Assembly (NCBI RefSeq): GCF_022811685.1
Contig: NZ_CP094532.1
Coordinates: 955,501-1,019,500, forward strand
Reading direction: 5' to 3'
DNA: 64,000 bases
From: Chryseobacterium suipulveris
Lineage (GTDB): Bacteria; Bacteroidota; Bacteroidia; Flavobacteriales; Weeksellaceae
The translations under genes were made by a program, and so were the position numbers. Shown one piece after another: positions 57,705-64,000 of the stretch. Every line of letters begins with the position of its first letter. Position 1 is the first letter of the stretch. Under the pieces are notes generated by a model. The model ran no database searches and was not told the DNA's origin. It worked only from the letters and a program-made list of their open reading frames with translations.

Positions 57705-59180
57705 TTAGTACGCTTTTGCGAAAATTACTCTCTGTTTCGAAGGTTTTCCTGTAATCATTGAAACACCGTCTTCCAACTGGTTTTCCAATGGAATGCAGCG
57801 GATTGTCGCTTTAGTTTCGTTTTTGATCTGTTCTTCCTCTTCGGCGGTTCCGTCCCAATGTGCGGAGATAAATCCACCTTTTTCTTCAAGAACTTTTTTG
57901 AATTCATCGTAGGAATCCACTTTCGTGATATGGGAATCCCGGTAATTCAGCGCTTTGTTGAAAATATCTTTTTGAATGGTTTTCAAAAGTTCCTCAATAT
58001 AGGTGTCGATGTTTTCTATTGGCTGAACTTCTTTGGTCAAATTATCGCGTCGCGCAATTTCTACCGTTTTGTTCTCCAGATCTCTTGCTCCCATTGCGAT
58101 TCTTACAGGGACACCTTTTAATTCGTATTCGGCAAATTTCCAGCCCGGCTTATTTTGATCGTTGTTGTCGTACTTTACGGAAATTCCTTTAGCCCTGAGT
58201 TTTTTCTGGATGTCGAAAGCTACTTCATCGATTTGCTTCAACTGTTCTTCTCCTTTGAATATTGGGACAATCACCACCTGAATCGGTGCGAGAGAAGGAG
58301 GCAATACCAATCCCAAATCATCGGAATGCGTCATGATCAGCGCACCCATCAATCGCGTGGAAGTTCCCCATGAAGTCGCCCATGCGTGTTCTATTTTTCC
58401 TTCTTTGTTGGTGAATTTCACGTCGAAAGCTTTTGCGAAATTTTGTCCGAGGAAGTGAGAGGTTCCTGCCTGCAAAGCTTTCCCGTCCTGCATCAATGCT
58501 TCGATACAGTAGGTTTCGTCAGCTCCCGCGAACCTTTCAGATGGAGTTTTGATTCCTTTAATTACTGGAATCGCCATAAAGTTTTCGGCGAAGTCTGCGT
58601 AAACTTCCAGCATTTGCTCGGTTTCCTCGATAGCTTCCTGTTTTGTGGCGTGTGCGGTGTGACCTTCCTGCCATAAAAATTCGGCGGTTCTTAGAAATAA
58701 GCGGGTTCTCATTTCCCAACGTACAACATTTGCCCACTGATTGATGAGGATTGGTAGATCTCTGTAGGACTGGATCCAGTTTTTATAGGTACTCCATATA
58801 ATTGCTTCGGAAGTTGGACGCACAATGAGTTCCTCTTCCAGCTTTGCTTCAGGATCGACAATCAGTTTCTTGGGATTATCGGGATCTGCTTTTAGTCGGT
58901 AATGGGTGACTACGGCGCACTCTTTCGCAAATCCTTCAGCGTTTTGTTCTTCTGCTTCAAAGTAGCTTTTCGGGATGAAGATCGGGAAGTAGGCGTTCTC
59001 ATGACCTGTTTCCTTAAATTTCTTATCCATTTCGTCCCGCATCTTTTCCCAGATTGCGTAACCGTAAGGTTTGATCACCATACATCCGCGAACTCCGGAA
59101 TTTTCCGCCAAGTCAGCCTTAACTACCAATTCGTTATACCATTTACTGTAATCTTCTGCACGTGAAGTGAGTTTTGCCAT
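57705..59180 (-). CDS. proS: Prolyl-tRNA synthetase, archaeal/eukaryotic type
   Basis: A 491-residue class II synthetase of the short type without the bacterial editing insert: [20 protein letters not shown] opening, [16 protein letters not shown] and [26 protein letters not shown] (motif 2), [16 protein letters not shown] and, near the end, motif 3-like [17 protein letters not shown] with the anticodon domain after. Ends [10 protein letters not shown]. It charges tRNA-Pro. This archaeal-like form is standard in Bacteroidota. Divergent from the aromatic-repeat lipoprotein gene. Confidence 0.95.
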   Translation of the reverse strand: MAKLTSRAEDYSKWYNELVVKADLAENSGVRGCMVIKPYGYAIWEKMRDEMDKKFKETGHENAYFPIFIPKSYFEAEEQNAEGFAKECAVVTHYRLKADPDNPKKLIVDPEAKLEEELIVRPTSEAIIWSTYKNWIQSYRDLPILINQWANVVRWEMRTRLFLRTAEFLWQEGHTAHATKQEAIEETEQMLEVYADFAENFMAIPVIKGIKTPSERFAGADETYCIEALMQDGKALQAGTSHFLGQNFAKAFDVKFTNKEGKIEHAWATSWGTSTRLMGALIMTHSDDLGLVLPPSLAPIQVVIVPIFKGEEQLKQIDEVAFDIQKKLRAKGISVKYDNNDQNKPGWKFAEYELKGVPVRIAMGARDLENKTVEIARRDNLTKEVQPIENIDTYIEELLKTIQKDIFNKALNYRDSHITKVDSYDEFKKVLEEKGGFISAHWDGTAEEEEQIKNETKATIRCIPLENQLEDGVSMITGKPSKQRVIFAKAY

Positions 59181-59231
59181 TATTCTTAACTTTGATTTAA
59201 CTTTTCTCTAATCCTTTTATCTAAACTAAAA

Positions 59232-59247
59232 AGTGTAATTTTACACT
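59232..59247. promoter_or_regulatory. Palindrome between proS and the lipoprotein gene
   Basis: AGTGTAA-TT-TTACACT, a perfect 16-base palindrome in the divergent gap, 24 bases upstream of the rightward -7 box. Operator-like by position only. Confidence 0.4.
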
Positions 59248-59270
59248 GAAATTATCACCATTGATTGGTA

Positions 59271-59278
59271 TAATTTTG
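59271..59278 (+). promoter_or_regulatory. -7 box of the aromatic-repeat lipoprotein gene
   Basis: TAATTTTG, exact TAnnTTTG, 45 bases before the ATG. Confidence 0.45.
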
Positions 59279-59323
59279 GTATAAAGTGCAAATATAATTC
59301 AAATTAAAACTTTTCACCTTATC

Positions 59324-60334
59324 ATGAAAAAAATTACCTATAAAAATTTGGTCGGATTGCTTACTTCAAAAGCAGTGTTGGCAGTTGCCGGAGGGTTTTT
59401 GCTGACTTCCTGTGTGATCCAGACTGGAGGATATTCTGAAACTGATGGTGTTTACTACGATCCAAACCGCGATACTTTACCGGTAGGTGCAGTGATGGAC
59501 TCAGGAAACCGTGTCGGCGATTATTACGATTATCAGGCAAATGATAACCAGAATAAATACTTGAACTCTGACAACAGAAACCAGAAATGGCAGGATGCAC
59601 AGAACTCAGATTGGGGAACTTTCTCGGGAACAGAAACCTACTATACTGATAACTGGGGTTATTATCCTTACGGATATTACTCTGGTTTCGGCATGAGCTT
59701 CGGTTGGGGTTCACCTTGGAGTTTTGGCGGATACTATAGTCCATGGGGATTCGGATATAATCCTTGGTACGGTTACTACAGCCCTTGGTATGGTTATTAC
59801 GGTCCATGGTACGGATACTACAACCCTTGGTACGGACATTATAATCCTTATTACGGATACTACAATCCTTACTATGGAAACTACGGATACGGATATGGCT
59901 ACAACAGCTACAACGGTGGCTTCGGTTACAAGAGAAGCGGTGCGGATGGAAGACTAACAACTCCAACAAGAAATTCCAGCTCTTCCGGATTTAGAAATAT
60001 CAATAACAATGATTCCGGATTCAGAAATTCTTCATCGAATTCTGGATTTAGAAATACGTCTCCAAATGCGAACCCAAATAATCAGAGCCAGCCACGGTTC
60101 AGAAATTATCCGCAGCAGAGTGCGCCAACTCAGAACAATACTCCAAGATATCAGCAACCAACAAGGTCTTATGATAACGGTGGATTCCGTTCCGGAAGTG
60201 ACGGCGGTTTCAGATCAGGAAGTTCCTCTTCTTCTTCTTCTGGAGGATTCAGATCAGGTGGTTCAGGCGGTGGTTTTAACAGCGGTTCATCCGGAACAAG
60301 ATCTTCCGGCGGTGGCGGTGGTTTTAGAAGATAA
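59324..60334 (+). CDS. Tyr/Trp/Gly-repeat lipoprotein, unknown
   Basis: 336 residues. A long lipoprotein signal (GGFLLTSC, Cys30) is followed by an ordinary stretch to about 105 with YYDPNRDTLPVGAVMDSG, then an aromatic low-complexity region (about 108-205) with a 7-residue repeat PWYGYYx occurring about six times (last units PYYGYYN), then a Ser/Asn/Gly/Arg-rich tail with at least six GFR words (SGFRN, GGFRSG) ending GGGGGFRR. No enzyme motif. It should be anchored in the outer membrane by lipid. I know no named family; similar composition is seen in adhesive and fibre-forming proteins. The barrel gene starts 24 bases later. Confidence 0.85.
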   Translation: MKKITYKNLVGLLTSKAVLAVAGGFLLTSCVIQTGGYSETDGVYYDPNRDTLPVGAVMDSGNRVGDYYDYQANDNQNKYLNSDNRNQKWQDAQNSDWGTFSGTETYYTDNWGYYPYGYYSGFGMSFGWGSPWSFGGYYSPWGFGYNPWYGYYSPWYGYYGPWYGYYNPWYGHYNPYYGYYNPYYGNYGYGYGYNSYNGGFGYKRSGADGRLTTPTRNSSSSGFRNINNNDSGFRNSSSNSGFRNTSPNANPNNQSQPRFRNYPQQSAPTQNNTPRYQQPTRSYDNGGFRSGSDGGFRSGSSSSSSSGGFRSGGSGGGFNSGSSGTRSSGGGGGFRR

Positions 60335-60358
60335 TTTTTATAACAGTATATTCAGAAA

Positions 60359-61762
60359 ATGATTAAAAAGTCTTTATTGCTCGTAGGAATTACGGCAGCT
60401 TTTTACCTCAACGCACAGGATGTTTCAACAATCAGAAATACAGTGGAGGTTTATTCCAACAGTTTTGTGATCGGGACATCAAAATACGATGCGATGGTTG
60501 GCTCTACAGGAGCTTTGGGTGGTGATTTCAACAGTTTAAATGTGAACCCGGCAGGAATCGGGGTAAGTATCGCAAACGAATTATCGGCAACACTTGCTGT
60601 GGAAAGCAACAAGAATACTACCGCTTTCGGAGGAAAAAGCATCGATTCCAAAATCAACAAAACCAACCTGAACAATGTGGGCGGAATCATGGCTTTCCAG
60701 ATCGATGGTTCTACACCTTGGAAGTTTGTGAACATCGCCGTAAACTATTCCAGCAAATCAATCGAGGATTATACGGAAACTCCCGGAAATGCTAATCTGG
60801 TTTACCCGATTTACGATCAGGATGGTGCATTGATTACCGATCTCGCGTTTGCGGGTCATGCCTATAACCGATACGGAAACCAGTCGAAAATGAGCGTCGG
60901 AGTTGGAGCGAACTATAACAACAATCTTTATTTCGGGGCAGGTCTGAACTTTCATAACGTGGTTTTGGATCAGTACGATTCGGTGGCTTTTAACTCAAGC
61001 GCCGACAATGCTCGCGAAGTAGGAGACAAGCAATACACGCCGTTCTCTGAAGCTTCCAGTGGTTTTTCCGCATCAGTCGGAGTTATTGGTAAGGTTAATC
61101 CGCACTTCAGATTAGGAGCAGCATTGGAAACTCCTACTTGGTGGAGAATCGAGCGGCTCTATACCGAATATGAAAACCCAACCGACGGAACCTACAGAGA
61201 AGACAGAGATCTTACTTCACCGATGAAGGCAACTTTAAGTGCAGCGTACGTTGCTAATAAGAACTTTGCCATCAACGTCGATTATTCCCTTGGTTTGACA
61301 AAACCAAAATATAAAGTGTACGGTGACGCTGAAACAGAATTGAATAAGTTCTTTACCGATAATTACAAATCAATGTCTGAGGTAAAAGTAGGTGCAGAAT
61401 ACCGTATCAACGCGCTCCGATTGAGAGGTGGTTACGGTTTCGCATCGAATCCGTTCAACTCGATGTCGATCGCTACAATTTCAGATAATGGAGTAGTTGG
61501 GAACAGCAATTTCAGCAATTTGTTTGTGGCTAAAAGAAACACTATTGGAGCCGGAATTGGATATGATTTCAAAGCATTCTTCATTGATGCGGCTTACCAG
61601 AATGTGAGTTCCGAATACAGCTCTCCATTCATCCAAGGTTCTGCGGCAAATAATTCGGGCTACTTTACCAACCATTACATTATTGAATCCAACGAGTCAT
61701 TGGTATCAAATGTAAAGAACAAGCGAGATAATTTCTTTATTACACTCGGCTGGAAATTCTAG
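60359..61762 (+). CDS. FadL-like outer-membrane barrel protein
   Basis: 467 residues with a signal peptide (YLNAQ, residue 20), a Gly-rich first part typical of FadL/TodX-like barrels (GSTGALGGDFNSLNVNPAGIG, where NPAG is the hallmark), then about 14 amphipathic strands and a C-terminal Trp-Lys-Phe. Bacteroidota annotate these as outer membrane protein transport or hemin receptor-like; ligand unknown, hydrophobic molecules likely. Cotranscribed with the upstream aromatic-repeat lipoprotein and followed by a strong terminator. Confidence 0.86.
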   Translation: MIKKSLLLVGITAAFYLNAQDVSTIRNTVEVYSNSFVIGTSKYDAMVGSTGALGGDFNSLNVNPAGIGVSIANELSATLAVESNKNTTAFGGKSIDSKINKTNLNNVGGIMAFQIDGSTPWKFVNIAVNYSSKSIEDYTETPGNANLVYPIYDQDGALITDLAFAGHAYNRYGNQSKMSVGVGANYNNNLYFGAGLNFHNVVLDQYDSVAFNSSADNAREVGDKQYTPFSEASSGFSASVGVIGKVNPHFRLGAALETPTWWRIERLYTEYENPTDGTYREDRDLTSPMKATLSAAYVANKNFAINVDYSLGLTKPKYKVYGDAETELNKFFTDNYKSMSEVKVGAEYRINALRLRGGYGFASNPFNSMSIATISDNGVVGNSNFSNLFVAKRNTIGAGIGYDFKAFFIDAAYQNVSSEYSSPFIQGSAANNSGYFTNHYIIESNESLVSNVKNKRDNFFITLGWKF

Positions 61763-61788
61763 TCGGAATTAAGTGAAATAATGATGGG

Positions 61789-61818
61789 AGACTCCAAAGC
61801 AATTTGGAGTCTTTTTTT
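61789..61818 (+). terminator. Terminator of the lipoprotein-barrel operon
   Basis: Perfect 10-bp stem AGACTCCAAA/TTTGGAGTCT, loop GCAA, T-run after. Confidence 0.92.
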
Positions 61819-61836
61819 GTTTGAGTCGTTGGAAAT

Positions 61837-61882
61837 TTTCCTCCCTTTAGGGACGGCGTCAAGAAAATTTCCATGACCATAT
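61837..61882. repeat. TTTAGGGAnGGnGTnAAGAAAATTT repeat
   Basis: GGAAATTTTCCTCCCTTTAG and GGACGGCGTCAAGAAAATTT. A second copy lies at 24118-24157, inside the candidate origin region (GGAAATTTTCCACCCTTTAG, GGATGGGGTAAAGAAAATTT). Confidence 0.65.
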
Positions 61883-61912
61883 TTTCTCTTTACCCAAAAA
61901 AATCGCGAGCTT

Positions 61913-62602
61913 TTAATGATGATGAAAAAGATGTCCAGCCATCGCGAGTAGGATTCCCAGAACAACCAGTCCAACTTTCTTCCAGTCGATATTGTGGTTG
62001 TTGCTGCCCTCGAAAATGATGACCGACGAAATATGCAGGAAAATTCCGCCCACCAACGCGAGGAAATATACTTCCAAGTCCGGATTAAAGTATTTACCCA
62101 AAAGAAGACCGAGCGGCGAAGCGAAGGCAAAAACAGAAATAATAAGCCAAGAAGCTGTAGAAAATTTTCCCTTCTGAACAAGAAACGCACCCAAAATAAA
62201 CGAAATCGGCAGATTGTGGAAAAGGATTCCCGAAAGATACGGACTCAAAACTTGCTCATTTGCCAACGGAATCCCTTCCAGAAAAGCGTGGATAAACATC
62301 CCGATCATCAAAGCTACTGGAAGAATATTTTTGCCTTCGCTGTGGTGGTGGAAATGACCGTGTTCAAACCCTTTCGTTAGATTTTCCAAAAGCATTTGCA
62401 GCAAAACCCCCGCAATCACCCAAATCCCGATATTGTGGTCTTTGGAATCGTAAACCTGTGGGAAAACTTCATTTAAACAAATCGTGATTAAGAATCCCGC
62501 ACTCAGAATTAGCAGATTTTTAGCGAGCGCAGAACGGTTTCCGAAATATTTCCCGAGGAAAACTCCCGCCAAAACACTTAAAACCAGTAACAGAATAATC
62601 AT
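61913..62602 (-). CDS. ZIP family metal transporter
   Basis: A 229-residue permease with seven or eight helices. HAFLEGIPLAN and FHNLPISFILGAF are the two ZIP metal-binding helices (helix IV HxxxEG, helix V HNLP); between helices III and IV is a His-rich loop (GFEHGHFHHHSEG), and the protein ends GHLFHHH. Imports Zn(II) or related ions. Starts in an ATGA overlap with the methyltransferase stop, so they are coupled. Confidence 0.9.
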   Translation of the reverse strand: MIILLLVLSVLAGVFLGKYFGNRSALAKNLLILSAGFLITICLNEVFPQVYDSKDHNIGIWVIAGVLLQMLLENLTKGFEHGHFHHHSEGKNILPVALMIGMFIHAFLEGIPLANEQVLSPYLSGILFHNLPISFILGAFLVQKGKFSTASWLIISVFAFASPLGLLLGKYFNPDLEVYFLALVGGIFLHISSVIIFEGSNNHNIDWKKVGLVVLGILLAMAGHLFHHH

Positions 62603-63372
62603 TGTCGAAGTTTTTTATTAATCCCGTTTTCTGTTTCCCTTTTTTTGAAGACATTGATGCACCTTGGTGAACTTTCAAGCTCAAATTTTCCGAGAAGATA
62701 GTCGCCATATATTTTCACCCGCTCGAAACCGTTTTCCACAGCGTATTTTTCGATGTCCTCTAAAGTGTGGAGCTTCACTTTTTCAAAGAAATGAAAATCC
62801 TTTCCCTTGTCTTTGAAGTTAATGTCTTTAATAATATGCTGGTTCTCAATCCTTTTTTTGATATGGAAAACAATTCCTTCTTTTTCCACGGTATCTGCTT
62901 CCACCAAAGTATTTTTCACCCATTTCTCGTTCAGAAAATCCAGCACGAAATATCCACAATCCTTCAAAACGTGGTTCACCGACTGGAACACTTTCTGGTC
63001 ATCGCGGTCATTTTCGAAATACCCGAAACTGGTGAAAAGGTTGAAAACGCCATCTACCTTTTCTTTGGAAACATTTGGTAAAATCTCGTTCCGCATATCG
63101 TGAACTTCAAATTTCAGGGTAGGATTTTCAAACTGTTTGTTGTGGAAAATACTTTCCTTCGACAAGTCAAGTCCCAAAACCTTGTAGCCGAGCTTGTTCA
63201 GAAAAACCGAATGTCTTCCTTTTCCGCACGCCAAATCGATAATTGTTGATTGTTGGGGGATTTCTAAATCTTTAACCAAAAGCGAAATAAAATTTTCTGC
63301 CTCCGCGAAATCCCTGTTTTTGTAGAGAATGTGATAGTAAGGTGTATCAAACCAAGTTTCGAACCACGCCAT
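62599..63372 (-). CDS. Class I SAM-dependent methyltransferase
   Basis: A 257-residue methyltransferase with motif I IIDLACGKGRHSVFLNKLGY, VLGLDLSKESI, the FNLFTSFGYFE motif IV-like block and a C-terminal beta part (HTLEDIEKYAVENGFERVKIYG). Opening MAWFETWFDTPYYHILY is conserved in flavobacterial homologs. Substrate unknown. Its last 4 bases overlap the ZIP start. A TATTTTTG box lies only 4 bases before the ATG. Confidence 0.88.
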   Translation of the reverse strand: MAWFETWFDTPYYHILYKNRDFAEAENFISLLVKDLEIPQQSTIIDLACGKGRHSVFLNKLGYKVLGLDLSKESIFHNKQFENPTLKFEVHDMRNEILPNVSKEKVDGVFNLFTSFGYFENDRDDQKVFQSVNHVLKDCGYFVLDFLNEKWVKNTLVEADTVEKEGIVFHIKKRIENQHIIKDINFKDKGKDFHFFEKVKLHTLEDIEKYAVENGFERVKIYGDYLLGKFELESSPRCINVFKKRETENGINKKLRQ

Positions 63373-63376
63373 AGTG

Positions 63377-63384
63377 CAAAAATA
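63377..63384 (-). promoter_or_regulatory. Leftward -7 box right at the methyltransferase start
   Basis: TATTTTTG on the minus strand, ending 4 bases before the ATG, which would make the mRNA nearly leaderless. Confidence 0.4.
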
Positions 63385-63386
63385 AT

Positions 63387-63394
63387 TAAATTTG
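63387..63394 (+). promoter_or_regulatory. Rightward -7 box of the THUMP gene
   Basis: TAAATTTG, exact match, 2 bases from the leftward box, 73 bases before the ATG at 63468. Confidence 0.45.
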
Positions 63395-63467
63395 TCGATT
63401 AATTGCTTTCCGAAGTGTGCAATCGGTTACCGAATTTTGCTAAAAATCGAAAGCAGCAATCAAATAC

Positions 63468-64000
63468 ATGGATACAGAAAACTTACAGATACAGATCAAA
63501 ACCTTCTTCGGACTGGAAGAGGTTTTGGCGGAAGAAATCAAAAAACTCGGCGGCAAAAAAGTGGAGGTGAAGAACCGTGCCGTGAACTGCGAAGGAGATT
63601 TGGGCTTCCTTTACAAAATCAACTATTCGGCGCGAACTGCGCTGAAAATCATAATTCCCCTACTCACCTTCAAAGCTTGGGACGAAAACCGTTTCTACGA
63701 CAAACTCTTCGATTTTCCGTGGGAGAAGTATATGAGTGTGGATCAAACTTTCGCGATCGACGCAACCGTGTATTCCGAAAGGTTCAAACATTCACAGTTT
63801 ATGGCGTTGAAAATGAAGGATGCGATCGTGGATTCTTTTAAATTCAGACATCGAAAAAGACCCGACGTCGATCCTAAAAACCCCGACATTAAATTCCACC
63901 TCCATATCGACCGAGAACTGGTGACGATTTCGCTCGATTCTTCGGGTGATCCTTTATTCAAAAGAGGTTACAGAAAAGAGCAGGGTGAAGCGCCCATTAA
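63468..64000 (+). CDS. THUMP-domain class I SAM-dependent RNA methyltransferase, N-terminal part
   Basis: Open to the right edge: 177 residues of a longer protein. The start MDTENLQIQIKTFFGLEEVL, then LGGKKVEVKNRAVNCEGDLGF (THUMP domain) and FDFPWEKYMSVDQTFAIDAT, KDAIVDSFKF, HLHIDRELVTISLDSSGDPL and FKRGYRK match the RlmL/YpsC family, which methylates 23S rRNA G2445-type positions. The SAM domain is beyond the window. A gene in another frame at 63392-63841 is only its shadow. Confidence 0.9.
   Translation, partial: MDTENLQIQIKTFFGLEEVLAEEIKKLGGKKVEVKNRAVNCEGDLGFLYKINYSARTALKIIIPLLTFKAWDENRFYDKLFDFPWEKYMSVDQTFAIDATVYSERFKHSQFMALKMKDAIVDSFKFRHRKRPDVDPKNPDIKFHLHIDRELVTISLDSSGDPLFKRGYRKEQGEAPI

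Noticed and set aside
63392..63841. 149-residue plus-strand frame
   Set aside because: It overlaps the THUMP methyltransferase start in another frame; the frame from ATG 63468 has the family motifs.

Overview
The window is a piece of a Bacteroidota chromosome, most likely family Weeksellaceae (Chryseobacterium or a close relative). Evidence: promoters of the TTTG-N19/20-TAnnTTTG type with weak Shine-Dalgarno signals, type IX secretion (T9SS) C-terminal sorting domains, an S46 dipeptidyl peptidase, FkbM, GSCFA, WbqC, DUF2461 and DUF5683 proteins, an archaeal-type prolyl-tRNA synthetase, a free-standing four-helix-bundle S23 gene and many short flavobacterial intergenic repeats. Assignments are by eye from motifs and family memory; no search was run.

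Layout. 1-6.1 kb: a cut gene, a HigB-like toxin ruined by two frameshifts and a stop beside an intact XRE antitoxin, a flippase/FkbM surface-glycan pair, a GH13 lipoprotein with a TlpA-like thioredoxin, and a small gene broken by one stop. 6.1-16.8 kb: DUF2461, a 150-bp tandem repeat, a GIY-YIG protein, two DEAD-box helicases flanking a DUF47/PiT phosphate uptake pair, a polyprenyl synthase, GSCFA, GNAT and TatD genes. 16.9-23 kb: envelope proteins, then obgE, adk, an S23 gene with a frameshift, and hpt, divergent from purA across about 730 bp of stacked repeats. 23-30 kb: a TonB gene, then a region with two canonical DnaA boxes in a perfect inverted repeat and nested inverted repeats (a candidate replication origin), followed by parA-parB-DUF5683-dapB-lepB.

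30-39.3 kb: WbqC, a large secreted S8 protease, lipocalin and OmpA lipoproteins, and a UbiA-DprE1-DprE2-HAD cluster that looks like a complete decaprenyl-phosphoryl-arabinose pathway in a Gram-negative bacterium; then a cysteine desulfurase and thioredoxin. 39.4-49.3 kb: two identical tRNA-Asp genes, a GIY-YIG pseudogene, an S46 peptidase with DPP11-type specificity residue, a DUF4298 pseudogene with two stops, a SulP transporter, TfoX, a Zn/Cd/Pb P-type ATPase, two unrecognised small proteins and an esterase. 49.4-64 kb: three T9SS cargo genes (one frameshifted LRR protein, one choice-of-anchor protein, one endonuclease I), a DUF937-OmpA protein, proS, a Tyr/Trp/Gly-repeat lipoprotein next to an outer-membrane barrel, a ZIP transporter/methyltransferase pair and the start of a THUMP methyltransferase.

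The points most worth following are the DnaA-box region upstream of parA, the DPA cluster with Ala at the position of the benzothiazinone-target Cys, the aromatic-repeat lipoprotein, the composite TTTGCGAGA intergenic repeat, and the number of accessory genes (six) carrying single-base lesions.
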